Shown piece after piece: positions 34,939 to 42,737 of a stretch of 42,737 nt of DNA. Made by a program: the position numbers and the translations under genes. The stretch comes from CANLBN01 sp034111645 (lineage in GTDB: Bacteria; Pseudomonadota; Gammaproteobacteria; Pseudomonadales; Cellvibrionaceae). Every line of letters starts with the position of its first letter. Position 1 is the first letter of the stretch. The notes under the pieces are model-generated. The model had not been told where the DNA came from and did not search any database. It worked only from the letters and a program-made list of their open reading frames with translations. Location of the stretch: assembly GCA_034111645.1 (NCBI GenBank), contig JAWUWW010000052.1, positions 1 to 42,737 on the forward strand, written 5' to 3'.

Positions 34939-36366
34939 TTATTCTGACTTATAAAACCGATAACAATTTTTTCCGCTCTCCTTTGCAGCATACATTGCTC
35001 GATCTGCCTTGTTGATTAAAGTATCACTATCTTTGCCATCTGCTGGATACATAGAGATACCAATACTCGCACCAATTTGAATAGAGCTCTCATCGAAGCT
35101 GAAGGAATTAGCTATGCTCTCGATGATTTTTGATGCAACATTTTTAGCGCCATTCTCTGAAGTATTACCATCTAACTGAATAATAAATTCATCACCACCA
35201 AAACGAGCGATAGAGTCAGAGTCTCGAATACAACTCTTTAAAATCTGACTGATAAGTTTTAGTAATTCATCTCCAGCGCTATGTCCAAAAGCGTCATTGA
35301 TACTTTTAAAACCATCAATATCTATAAATAGAACGGCATTTTTATCTTTATTTCTTTTTGCGCTGGCAATCATCGAGGTGCTGACACTTTTAAATAACCT
35401 CATGTTTGCTAATCCTGTTAACTCATCTACCATAGAGTTTTCATAGTAAAAATCTTTTTGGTCATAAAGCTGCCCAATTAGTAACGTCGCAATAATAGAT
35501 ACAGAGCATATGACTTGTAACTCGAGCACTTCAATATGCGAAAAACTAAACAAAATATATATTGTGAGTGTGAAAATATTACCGATAAAAGCATATATTA
35601 AACCAATATTTAGTCCCCACTTAACTGCGGACCAAATAATAGGAATTAAAATAAAATAGTAATAATTCGAAAAGCTTTCATTGAACGAGCCTAAATAAAT
35701 AACTAAAAACGATAACATTAAAAGAAGCATTAGCACTATGGCCTTATCTGGCTTAAAAACATTAACGCTTATATCACGTTTAAAATGACCAAATCTAACG
35801 GTGTGAAAATGCATAAAAAAAACAAACATAGGAAGCGCCATTAAGGCTCCGGACAAATTGCCGACAAAGAAAGAAGATATTGAATGCAGCTGTTTTTGAT
35901 TAAACAAGTTATCTAACTCAATAACATTAATAGTAAAAATGGCAGACGACAATAAGGCTGTCGAAATTGCGATTAAGATAAAAAAATTAAAGAACGTATT
36001 ATTAAGGAATTGCTCTTTAATATTTATTTTTCTTAACATTAATCCTGCGGCACCATATATAACGAGATGCCTTAAATCTGCATACAACAACCCTAAGTCA
36101 TAATTAAAAATATCACGCTGCGGCAATCCGCCAACAATAATCGCTATAAAAAATATCGGAAGATATTTTGCGCCAAACCGATAGATTAACAGCATTGCAA
36201 AGCCCGATGGTGGGTAAAACACGCTGACGTTCTCTACCACCTCAAAAAGATAAGCGACTTGATTTAACAACCAAAAAGTAAAAATAAAAAATAACGAATT
36301 AATACAGAATTGATTAAGGTCAAAACTTTTATTAATAGAGTCCGCTTTTTGAAGTAATTGCGTCAT
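34939..36366 (-). CDS. MASE1–GGDEF membrane diguanylate cyclase
   Basis: The 475-residue protein has an N-terminal integral-membrane sensor of about eight segments (residues 20–300) with the MASE1 landmark VSVFYPPSGFAMLLIYRFG. A GGDEF domain (about 310–475) follows directly. The active site RFGGDEF is intact at 390–394 with an RxxD inhibitory site at 381–384, so it should be an active, feedback-inhibited cyclase. It converges with the PAS–GGDEF–EAL gene (94-bp gap) and is divergent from the LacI-type pseudogene, whose operators lie 150–210 bp upstream of this ATG. Confidence 0.88.
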   Translation of the reverse strand: MTQLLQKADSINKSFDLNQFCINSLFFIFTFWLLNQVAYLFEVVENVSVFYPPSGFAMLLIYRFGAKYLPIFFIAIIVGGLPQRDIFNYDLGLLYADLRHLVIYGAAGLMLRKINIKEQFLNNTFFNFFILIAISTALLSSAIFTINVIELDNLFNQKQLHSISSFFVGNLSGALMALPMFVFFMHFHTVRFGHFKRDISVNVFKPDKAIVLMLLLMLSFLVIYLGSFNESFSNYYYFILIPIIWSAVKWGLNIGLIYAFIGNIFTLTIYILFSFSHIEVLELQVICSVSIIATLLIGQLYDQKDFYYENSMVDELTGLANMRLFKSVSTSMIASAKRNKDKNAVLFIDIDGFKSINDAFGHSAGDELLKLISQILKSCIRDSDSIARFGGDEFIIQLDGNTSENGAKNVASKIIESIANSFSFDESSIQIGASIGISMYPADGKDSDTLINKADRAMYAAKESGKNCYRFYKSE

Positions 36367-36517
36367 TTTATGAAAGCCTTTTTTACCTTTGCATCAAATT
36401 ATAATTACTTAGAGTCGTTGTAAAACGTATAACCCAGCAATATGTTGAAAAGCTAATTGCGATGTAATTTATCGAATAAGTGATAAATTAACTCAATGTT
36501 GAATTAATTATATTGTA

Positions 36518-36533
36518 ATGTTATCGATATCAT
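36518..36533. promoter_or_regulatory. LacI/GntR-type operator 1
   Basis: ATGTTATCGATATCAT is a 16-bp near-perfect palindrome (one mismatched pair) with the central CG typical of LacI-family operators. It resembles gluconate-repressor sites of the ATGTTA-N4-TAACAT kind. It lies 40 bp before operator 2, about four helical turns, in the gap between the MASE1–GGDEF gene and the regulator pseudogene. Confidence 0.55.
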
Positions 36534-36557
36534 AAATATAATCAATTGTATGTATTA

Positions 36558-36573
36558 ATGTTTGCGTAAACAT
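36558..36573. promoter_or_regulatory. LacI/GntR-type operator 2
   Basis: ATGTTTGCGTAAACAT is a 16-bp palindrome with one mismatched pair and a central CG. It shares ATGTT and CAT ends with operator 1 and lies 52 bp upstream of the regulator's TTG start, a normal place for autoregulation. Confidence 0.6.
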
Positions 36574-36625
36574 AGTTACAACCATTCATTAAATCAATGT
36601 AATGGCCTAATTAAAGAGTTATTAA

Positions 36626-37614
36626 TTGAAGAAGTCTACAAATCCAACAATGGGCGACGTGGCGAAGCGAGCAGGCGTTAGCCAAATGACAGCTTCAAGA
36701 GTCATGAGCCGCAGTGGTTATGTCTCCGACGACGTATGCAAGCGTGTTAAGGCCGCTGCTAAAGAAGTTGGCTATGTTCAAAATCGTCTAGCTCATGGAT
36801 TACGCTCTGACAATACCCAACTTATTGCCGTGGCAATTCCATCACTGAGCAACACAGTATTTACCGAAACTTTAAACGCAATAATAGATACTATTACTAA
36901 AGCAGGGTTTCGGCCTGTTTTTGGAGTCACCGAATACAATCAAGATCGAGAAAATGAACTGGTGCGCGACCCTATGGAATAGTTCTTGTTGGTCTTGATC
37001 ATGCCGACGATACGCGCAATCTACTAAAATCGTCTGGTATCAGAGTAGCTGAAATTATGGACATAGATGGTCCACCGATATCTGCTGCGTTCGGACTATC
37101 ACACAAAAAAGCAGGCCAAGTTACTGCTCAATTTATGCTTAACAAAGGGCATCGCCGTTTTGCCTATATCGGTAGTTTTGGTGGCAGCGATACGCGTGCG
37201 ACAAAGCGCCTTCAGGGCTTTATGCAGACAATTGAACAAGCTGGCGCTACGCTTATATCAAAGGAAATCAGTGACTTACCTTCTTCTATGAACGAAGGAT
37301 CAAGAATGACTGCTGATATCTTGTCGCGACCAGAAAAACCAGATGCAATTTATTATGCCAACGATGGCTTAGCTGCCGGTGGAATGCTGTACTGCATAGC
37401 TAACAATATTAAAGTTCCAGATGAGCTCGCCTTGGCAGGCTTTAATGGCCTAACTTTCTTAGAAGCATTTCCGCAGCAACTAACGACTATTCGCACCCCA
37501 AGATATGATATCGGATTGCAAGCCGGTAAATTTTTAATCGCCTCAGATTCCGTTTCGTCAGAGCCACAAGTTATTGACTTAGGTTTTGAGTTTATTGATG
37601 GCGAAACCTGTTAG
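36626..37614 (+). pseudogene. Frameshifted LacI-family (GntR-like) transcription regulator
   Basis: The N-terminal part (TTG 36626 to stop 36982) has the LacI helix-turn-helix MGDVAKRAGVSQMTASRVMS and hinge NRLAHGLRS. The effector-binding part continues in another frame from about 36976 (GIVLVGLDHADDTRNLL) to 37614, ending in a normal sugar-binding fold. Compared with GntR-like repressors, about five residues between LVRD and GIVLVG are missing and the frame shifts at CCTATGGAATAG, so a deletion of about 16 bases is more likely than a one-base reading error. The usual gluconate genes are not adjacent. Two operator-like palindromes remain upstream. Confidence 0.8.
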
Positions 37615-37865
37615 AAATAGCTATTGCTTAAGCACAAAACCTCAGGTAAGCATTATCTACCTAACTTAATTTATCAACTTAGTTTTTAGCGTATTAAATG
37701 GTCGTTTTTCGCTCTAAAAATTTGTCATATTTTGATTCTCAACTACACTAATAATAACCGAATAAAACCCTAATATAATTGTGTCTATCCATTGTTTGAA
37801 TGTTAAGCTAAACCTATCCCGACTTTATTTTTAAGCTCATTATTTAAAATAAGGAATAAATACCT

Positions 37866-39053
37866 GTGAAACTTAACTCTTTTATCACTGTTATTTTGTT
37901 TTTGTTCTCGGCTGTGGTTTGTGCCGATGCAAGCAAGCCAGTCTATATTGGTTTTGACGGTGAGTATGGTTTAAAAAATAGTACATCTGCTCAGTCGATA
38001 GAGAAGGGCCTGCAAATTGCGATCGACGAAATTAATGAGAAAGGCGGGGTATTGAATGGCAGACCACTAAAATTAGTCACTAGAGATAATCGCTCAGTGC
38101 CCGCGAGAGCAATCGACAATGTTAAAGAATTAGCCGAAATCGAAGATTTGGTCGCCGTCGTAGGAGAGCGCTTTAGTCCAGTGATACTTTCTCTGATTCC
38201 GATGATTCATGAACAAAAAATCATTCTGATGGATGCTTGGGGTTCTGCCGATGGTATAACTGATCACTCTTATAAACCTAGTTTTACTTTTCGTGTTTCT
38301 CTCAAAGATCAACATGCCATGCCTACCTTGCTAAAACATGCCACGGCTAAAAATCTTGAAAAAGTCGCACTGTTATTACCCCACTCAGGATGGGGACGCA
38401 GCAATGAGGCTGCCGCAAAACGATTTTGGAAAGACAATAAGTCACCCCAGTTAACAAAACTCATCTGGTATAAGTGGGGTGGTAAGAATCAAGACCTAGC
38501 ACGTCATTATGAAGATATCCTAACCTCTGGTGCGCAGGCAATTATATTTGTTGCCAATGATATTGAAGGGTCTTTATTGGTTAAGTATGTCGCTAGCTTG
38601 CCGATTGAAAGACGCATTCCTATTATTAGTCACTGGGGTGTTACTGGTGGGGCATTTGTAGAGAGTTCTGCAGGTGCGCTTGCTCAAATAGATTTTTCTG
38701 TTATACAAACTTTTAGTCTGCTCAACGCCCCCGCTAATAAAGTTGCAGAAGTTATGGCGTTAATGAAGTTTAGATATGGAATAACTAATCCTAATGAGAT
38801 CAACTCTCCAGTGGGCTTTGGACATGCATACGATATTGTTCACCTGTTGGCTTTAGCGATAAACCAAGCTGGCACTACTGACCGCGAAACGGTTAGAAAT
38901 GCATTAGAGAATCTACCAGACCACCAAGGGCTTGTCAGAAACTATCAGCCTGCTTTTAGCGCTACCTCTCATGATGCGTTAACGCTAGATGATGTTTTTA
39001 TGGCTACCTATGATGAGCAAGGTGTTATTCGTCCTATATTGCCTCGGCCTTAA
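37866..39053 (+). CDS. Orphan periplasmic ligand-binding protein (Peripla_BP_6 type)
   Basis: This 395-residue protein starts at GTG with AAGGAA about ten bases upstream. A signal peptide, KLNSFITVILFLFSAVVCA, precedes a type I periplasmic binding fold: VYIGFDGEYGLKNSTSAQSIEKG, ELAEIEDLVAVVGERFS, VALLLPHSGWGRSNEAAAK, AQAIIFVANDIEGSLLVKYV and FGHAYDIVHLLALAI. The family binds branched-chain amino acids, amides or urea, but the ligand here is unknown. No permease or ATPase gene is near. Twelve bp separate it from a membrane GGDEF–EAL gene, so it is more likely a sensor subunit than a transporter part; that is inference. Confidence 0.8.
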   Translation: MKLNSFITVILFLFSAVVCADASKPVYIGFDGEYGLKNSTSAQSIEKGLQIAIDEINEKGGVLNGRPLKLVTRDNRSVPARAIDNVKELAEIEDLVAVVGERFSPVILSLIPMIHEQKIILMDAWGSADGITDHSYKPSFTFRVSLKDQHAMPTLLKHATAKNLEKVALLLPHSGWGRSNEAAAKRFWKDNKSPQLTKLIWYKWGGKNQDLARHYEDILTSGAQAIIFVANDIEGSLLVKYVASLPIERRIPIISHWGVTGGAFVESSAGALAQIDFSVIQTFSLLNAPANKVAEVMALMKFRYGITNPNEINSPVGFGHAYDIVHLLALAINQAGTTDRETVRNALENLPDHQGLVRNYQPAFSATSHDALTLDDVFMATYDEQGVIRPILPRP

Positions 39054-39065
39054 GCCTTGTAACTT

Positions 39066-41762
39066 ATGATCTTATCAAATTTAAATATATTGCATCGCTT
39101 CGTTATATTTGTTGGCCTTTTAACGCTTATCATCACGGTAGGCGTGAGCATACTGGGATATAGGGCAACCCTTGAACAGATGGAGACGCAATTAGAGCTT
39201 CAGTTAAAACAGGATGTTGAGTCATTTTCTTTAAACTTTAAAAGTTTATTAGTTAACCTAGAGTCTTCGCTCGCAGACTTTGCCCTTAATGGCTTAGTGG
39301 CTAATGCGCTTGTCGACGATATAGGACGTGAAACTTATACCGATGAATTATTCGCAGGTTTAAAAAGAGTCTCTGGCGTAAATATACAAGTTTCACTCGT
39401 AAACTACAGAGGAGAAGTTATTGCAGGAAAAGCGTTGCCTTCTAATTTAGCCGATAGACTAACCCACATTATTAAAATAGCTATTAAAAAAAACAGCTAT
39501 ACACTTTGGGGTATTAGCTCGGCAAATGGTAATGAATTTATTTTGCAGGCGCCTATTGTTTTTGCCAATACCGGATTGCCTGAAGGCGCATTAATTTATC
39601 GTTTTCTGGCTGAGGATTTGTTCAATGTTATTTTGGATCAGGCGGCCGGAGAAAATTATTTTGGGTTTGTCCGATCATTCTTTTTTTATTTTGAGGATAA
39701 AAGTTTAGGGCTAAAAGGTCAGCTCATCAAAAGTAAAGATGAGGTTGCCGGGGAACCTGATATAGAAACTTCGGTTATTTTGCCAGTAACAAATACCCAT
39801 CTTAATTTAAGCGTGGGCTTAAATGCAGATCGGGCTCAATTTAGTAATGGCTATAAAAAACTTCTTCAGAGCAAAATTATTTTCGGAATATCTATTTTTA
39901 TACTAAGTCTCTTAAGCGCCTTCCCTCTCGGGAGTCTATTGCTAAGACGCCTTACGTCGATGCAGCTTCAAGCAAGTAAAATGATAGAGAGCAAGCAGTT
40001 TAGTGAACGCTTTGAAATTCAAGGTAAAGACGAAATCAGTCTCCTTGCTGTGGCTTTCAATAATGTTCTCAATAGACTTGAATACGCCTTTAACGAGATG
40101 GGGTTGGCAAATAAACGATTACTCAGCGAACAAGCTGCTAAATATCAAGCCGTTATCTCACAATCAACCAATGCAATGTTGTTGTGGGACCCTAACAATG
40201 AGTTAGTAGAAGTTAATAAAGCGGCTGAAAAACTTATTGGAAAAAGCATCACTGAAATCAAGCGAATGAAACCAAGCGATATCATTGCTAATCCAACTCA
40301 TGTAATAGAAGGCATTAATAATAAAAATCTGGTCAAAGGCCATTTAAATCAATTAATAGACGTAGAATTTTCTAAAACCACCATATTAAGTGGAGATAAG
40401 CCTCATTCTCTATGGATAATAAGTGATATACGAGAGCAAATAGCAGCGCAAAAACTGCGCGAAGAACAACATAGCTATTTTGAAAGAATCGCTCATAGCG
40501 ATCCCTTAACCGGACTGCCCAATCGTAGAATGCTGAATGATCAGTTAATCAAAAGTATAGCTAAGGCAGAGCGAGATAACGGCAGGCTAGCCGTTTGCTA
40601 TATGGATTTAGATGGCTTCAAAGAAGTTAATGATAGTGTAGGTCATGAAGGTGGTGATCATGTTCTCATTGAAGTAACCAAAAGACTCTCTGAAATTGTT
40701 CGCCCTAGTGATATGGTCGCCCGTTTGGGTGGCGATGAGTTTGTTTTATTGTTAACAGAATTTCAATCAGATACCCAATGTCTGGCAATTTTAGAACGTG
40801 TTCTTGACTCTCTTAGAGATCCACACCATATTCAAGATAAGATTTTTAATGTGAGTGCGAGCATTGGAGTTACTCTTTATCCTAACGATGATGATGAACC
40901 AGAAACCCTATTGCGCCATGCTGATCAAGCTATGTATTTAGCCAAGCAAGAGGGCCGAAACCAATATCATTTATTTAATAAAGAAAAGGATTTCGAGGAA
41001 CAAAACCGTCAACAGGTATTAGAAGAGTTTAAAGTCGCGCTCGAACATAATCAGTTAATACTCGAATATCAACCCAAGGTTGATATGGGTACCGGAGACG
41101 TCGTCGGCGCAGAGGCTTTGATAAGATGGCGGCACCCCGATCGAGGCCTTTTGATGCCAGGCGATTTTTTGCCTTATCTAGAAGGCAACTCTCAGACCGA
41201 AAGTCTTGACTGGTATGTAATTTCTAAGGCACTTAAACAGCTTAATCAATGGGTGAGCAATGATTTAAAGCTTGACCTAAGTGTAAATATTTCAGCAAGC
41301 ACTATACAGTCTTTAAGCTTTATCGAGACTTTGCTAGCGGAATTAACTAAATATCCACATTTGCCGAAAAATCGACTAGTACTTGAAATTATTGAATCAG
41401 AAGCGATTGTCGATTTACGACAGGTTGCAGCAGTTGTCAGACATCTAAGAAAAATTGGCATTCAAGTCTCGCTAGATGATTTTGGAACTGGATACTCATC
41501 TCTAAGCTACTTTCGACAATTGCCCGTCAATGAACTCAAGATCGACGCATCGTTTATTCGTGATATTTTACAAGATAGTAGTGACTTAGATCTTGTACGT
41601 GGCATTATTGGTCTAGCGCAAACATTTGGTAAACGTATTGTCGCCGAAGGCGTAGAAACCATCGAACATGGAACTCTACTGCTTCGCTTAGGCTGTCAAA
41701 TAGCGCAGGGTTATGTGATCGCTCGCTCGATGGGTAGTGGTGAATTTGAAACTTGGCTTTAG
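39066..41762 (+). CDS. Membrane HAMP–PAS–GGDEF–EAL c-di-GMP enzyme
   Basis: The 898-residue product has a first membrane segment (about 11–31), a periplasmic region (about 32–268), a second segment (about 270–293), HAMP (about 294–345), PAS (about 360–460), GGDEF (about 475–635) and EAL (about 650–895). GGDEF is intact at 555–559 with an RxxD site at 546–549; EAL is intact at 683–685, with LDDFGTGYSS and AEGVET present. It is coupled to the binding-protein gene 12 bp upstream. It stops early after FETWL: the next reading frame carries a CZB-like domain that belongs to its usual C-terminus. Confidence 0.88.
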   Translation: MILSNLNILHRFVIFVGLLTLIITVGVSILGYRATLEQMETQLELQLKQDVESFSLNFKSLLVNLESSLADFALNGLVANALVDDIGRETYTDELFAGLKRVSGVNIQVSLVNYRGEVIAGKALPSNLADRLTHIIKIAIKKNSYTLWGISSANGNEFILQAPIVFANTGLPEGALIYRFLAEDLFNVILDQAAGENYFGFVRSFFFYFEDKSLGLKGQLIKSKDEVAGEPDIETSVILPVTNTHLNLSVGLNADRAQFSNGYKKLLQSKIIFGISIFILSLLSAFPLGSLLLRRLTSMQLQASKMIESKQFSERFEIQGKDEISLLAVAFNNVLNRLEYAFNEMGLANKRLLSEQAAKYQAVISQSTNAMLLWDPNNELVEVNKAAEKLIGKSITEIKRMKPSDIIANPTHVIEGINNKNLVKGHLNQLIDVEFSKTTILSGDKPHSLWIISDIREQIAAQKLREEQHSYFERIAHSDPLTGLPNRRMLNDQLIKSIAKAERDNGRLAVCYMDLDGFKEVNDSVGHEGGDHVLIEVTKRLSEIVRPSDMVARLGGDEFVLLLTEFQSDTQCLAILERVLDSLRDPHHIQDKIFNVSASIGVTLYPNDDDEPETLLRHADQAMYLAKQEGRNQYHLFNKEKDFEEQNRQQVLEEFKVALEHNQLILEYQPKVDMGTGDVVGAEALIRWRHPDRGLLMPGDFLPYLEGNSQTESLDWYVISKALKQLNQWVSNDLKLDLSVNISASTIQSLSFIETLLAELTKYPHLPKNRLVLEIIESEAIVDLRQVAAVVRHLRKIGIQVSLDDFGTGYSSLSYFRQLPVNELKIDASFIRDILQDSSDLDLVRGIIGLAQTFGKRIVAEGVETIEHGTLLLRLGCQIAQGYVIARSMGSGEFETWL

Positions 41763-42109
41763 GTTATAAAGCACCACCGATCTGGTTAGAGTGCGGTGCA
41801 TTGGGTACTTGGCCAGAAGAAGATATCCCTTTGCTATTAGCTGAGGCAGATCAAACGAGCTGGGTTAATCAATTAACCCAAATTCTTCATGGCGAGATTG
41901 ATCGAGATGAATTTGAAATTAATGAACATAATTACCGCTTTGGTCATTGGCTTGAAGGCGATAAATTACTAGAACTAAAAACGCACGCTAGCAATAGTGA
42001 ACTAGACACTGCATTAGCACAACTTCCAGAACTTAATCGCCAACATAGTCAACTAATAGAAATATTACACTCGATTCAACTTCAAGTTCAGCGTACTCAC
42101 AAAAAATAA
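41753..42109 (+). CDS. CZB-like C-terminal domain, split from the GGDEF–EAL gene by a frameshift
   Basis: This 118-codon frame opens at a TTG that overlaps the preceding gene by 10 bases. It reads GYKAPPIWLECG, then EEDIPLLLAEADQTSWVNQL, then NEHNYRFGHWLEGD and LNRQHSQLIEIL. This is the usual tail of EAL proteins ending in a zinc-binding CZB-like domain. Inserting one base in the CTTTAGG run would join it in frame with the EAL domain. Compared with the family as I recall it, the first His (Gln here) and the Cys of the CRFGxW motif (Tyr here) are missing, so zinc binding is doubtful. Separate translation from TTG by coupling is possible. Confidence 0.65.
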   Translation: MALGYKAPPIWLECGALGTWPEEDIPLLLAEADQTSWVNQLTQILHGEIDRDEFEINEHNYRFGHWLEGDKLLELKTHASNSELDTALAQLPELNRQHSQLIEILHSIQLQVQRTHKK

Positions 42110-42404
42110 AGCGTACAAATTTAGTGGTATCGTTTGAAAAAAAAAGCTTGTAGGAACTGAGTTATTAATAAAGGTTTAACTCAAAAACTGTTATTTTTTT
42201 GGCCTTTGATTCTATTTTTTTATACAAGATGCGCTAGATGAATTCGAGATCAGTTGAATATTTGACACAAATTCCAACAATTGTTAACCCGCCGAATTAA
42301 GCTTAAAATCCCAAATACTCGTTAAAAGATCGCCAAACTATAGGAAGCTTAAGGCAGATGCCGAGGGTTAGCATTGTGTTTTCTCTATAAAACAACAAGT
42401 CAAT

Positions 42405-42435
42405 AAAAAAGCCCGCAAACACTCGGCTTGCGGGC
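42405..42435 (-). terminator. Rho-independent terminator of groEL
   Basis: On the minus strand GCCCGCAA (42428–42435) pairs with TTGCGGGC (42411–42418) around a 9-base loop and is followed by six T. It lies 35 bp after the groEL stop. The rest of the gap to the CZB-like frame (42110–42404) shows no gene; a weak GAGTTA/TAACTC hairpin followed later by a T run near 42190 might end the plus-strand operon. Confidence 0.9.
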
Positions 42436-42469
42436 CTTCTTGAGACTTACTAGGTTTTAAGCAGCTTGC

Positions 42470-42737
42470 TTACATCATGCCGCCCATTCCACCCATACCA
42501 CCCATATCTGGCATACCGCCGCCTGGTGAATCATCAGCAGAATCTGCAACCATTGCTTCGGTAGTAATCATCAAGCCGGCAATAGAGCCCGCTGCTTGAA
42601 GAGCTGTACGCGTTACTTTAGCTGGATCAAGAATACCCATTTCTAACATATCGCCGTACTCGCCAGTTGCTGCGTTAAAGCCATAGTTGCCTTTACCGTT
42701 CTTAACGTTATTGGCAACAACTGAGGCTTCGCCACCA
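42470..42737 (-). CDS. groEL: Chaperonin GroEL, C-terminal part (partial)
   Basis: GroEL forms the double-ring folding chamber that works with GroES. The visible 88 residues are the C-terminal equatorial domain: GGEASVVANNV, GNYGFNAATGEYGDMLEMGI, LDPAKVTRTALQAAGSIAGL, then the flexible Gly-Gly-Met tail ending MGGMGGMM. The gene runs off the right edge of the window, and its start and groES lie outside it. Confidence 0.97.
   Translation of the reverse strand, partial: GGEASVVANNVKNGKGNYGFNAATGEYGDMLEMGILDPAKVTRTALQAAGSIAGLMITTEAMVADSADDSPGGGMPDMGGMGGMGGMM

Noticed and set aside
34746..34991. 81-codon minus-strand frame between the convergent GGDEF genes
   Set aside because: It overlaps the ends of two well-supported genes and has no ribosome site or recognisable content.
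41750..41766. Programmed frameshift at the end of the GGDEF–EAL gene
   Set aside because: The needed shift is −1 at TGG CTT TAG, which is not an X-XXY-YYZ slippery site, and the RF2-like CTT-stop context would give a +1 shift into a rapid stop.
1..42737. tRNA, rRNA, CRISPR array or intact insertion sequence
   Set aside because: None was seen: no T-loop-like clusters in the gaps, no regularly spaced repeats and no transposase frame.

Overview
The window is a chromosomal segment from an AT-rich gammaproteobacterium. The block mutS–fdxA–rpoS–nlpD–pcm–ispF–ispD–ftsB–eno–kdsA–pyrG and the neighbouring cinA–recA–recX order are those of Pseudomonas-related and marine (Cellvibrionales-like) Gammaproteobacteria. 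Species cannot be named from the sequence alone.

Region 1 (about 0.15–10.7 kb, minus strand) is a vitamin B12 uptake and late-synthesis operon read from right to left: cobalamin riboswitch, btuB, cobO, cobQ, btuC, btuD, cobU, cobT, cobC, cobS, btuF. It covers outer-membrane uptake (BtuB), periplasmic capture (BtuF), inner-membrane transport (BtuCD), adenosylation (CobO), amidation (CobQ) and nucleotide-loop assembly (CobU, CobT, CobC, CobS). CbiB/CobD and threonine-phosphate decarboxylase, needed between CobQ and CobU, are not here.

Region 2 (10.7–20.6 kb) is DNA maintenance: recX, recA, cinA/pncC and topB on the minus strand, then mutS and fdxA on the plus strand. recA and topB each have a LexA (SOS) box just upstream. 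The usual cinA–mutS junction is split by topB plus about 1.5 kb of decayed DNA that includes a probable phage terminase small-subunit remnant. This fits the known use of the mutS–cinA junction as a prophage/tailocin integration site.

Region 3 (20.6–30.7 kb, minus strand) is a housekeeping run: rpoS, nlpD, a DUF368 (PopT-type) membrane protein, pcm, ispF, ispD, ftsB, eno, kdsA and pyrG. The truD and surE genes usually found between pcm and ispF are absent; a 297-bp gap with a strong hairpin sits there.

Region 4 (31.3–42.1 kb) is an accessory cyclic-di-GMP signalling cluster. It holds a MetOD1/V4R-like protein paired with a soluble PAS–GGDEF–EAL protein, a MASE1–GGDEF membrane protein, a broken LacI/GntR-type regulator with two well-preserved operator-like palindromes, and an orphan periplasmic binding protein paired with a membrane HAMP–PAS–GGDEF–EAL protein. 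The last gene's C-terminal CZB-like domain has been split off by a one-base frameshift. The periplasmic-binding-protein/GGDEF–EAL pair, with no transport permease or ATPase, is the best candidate in the window for a little-described system: small-molecule sensing in the periplasm feeding c-di-GMP turnover. The window ends inside groEL, with its terminator.
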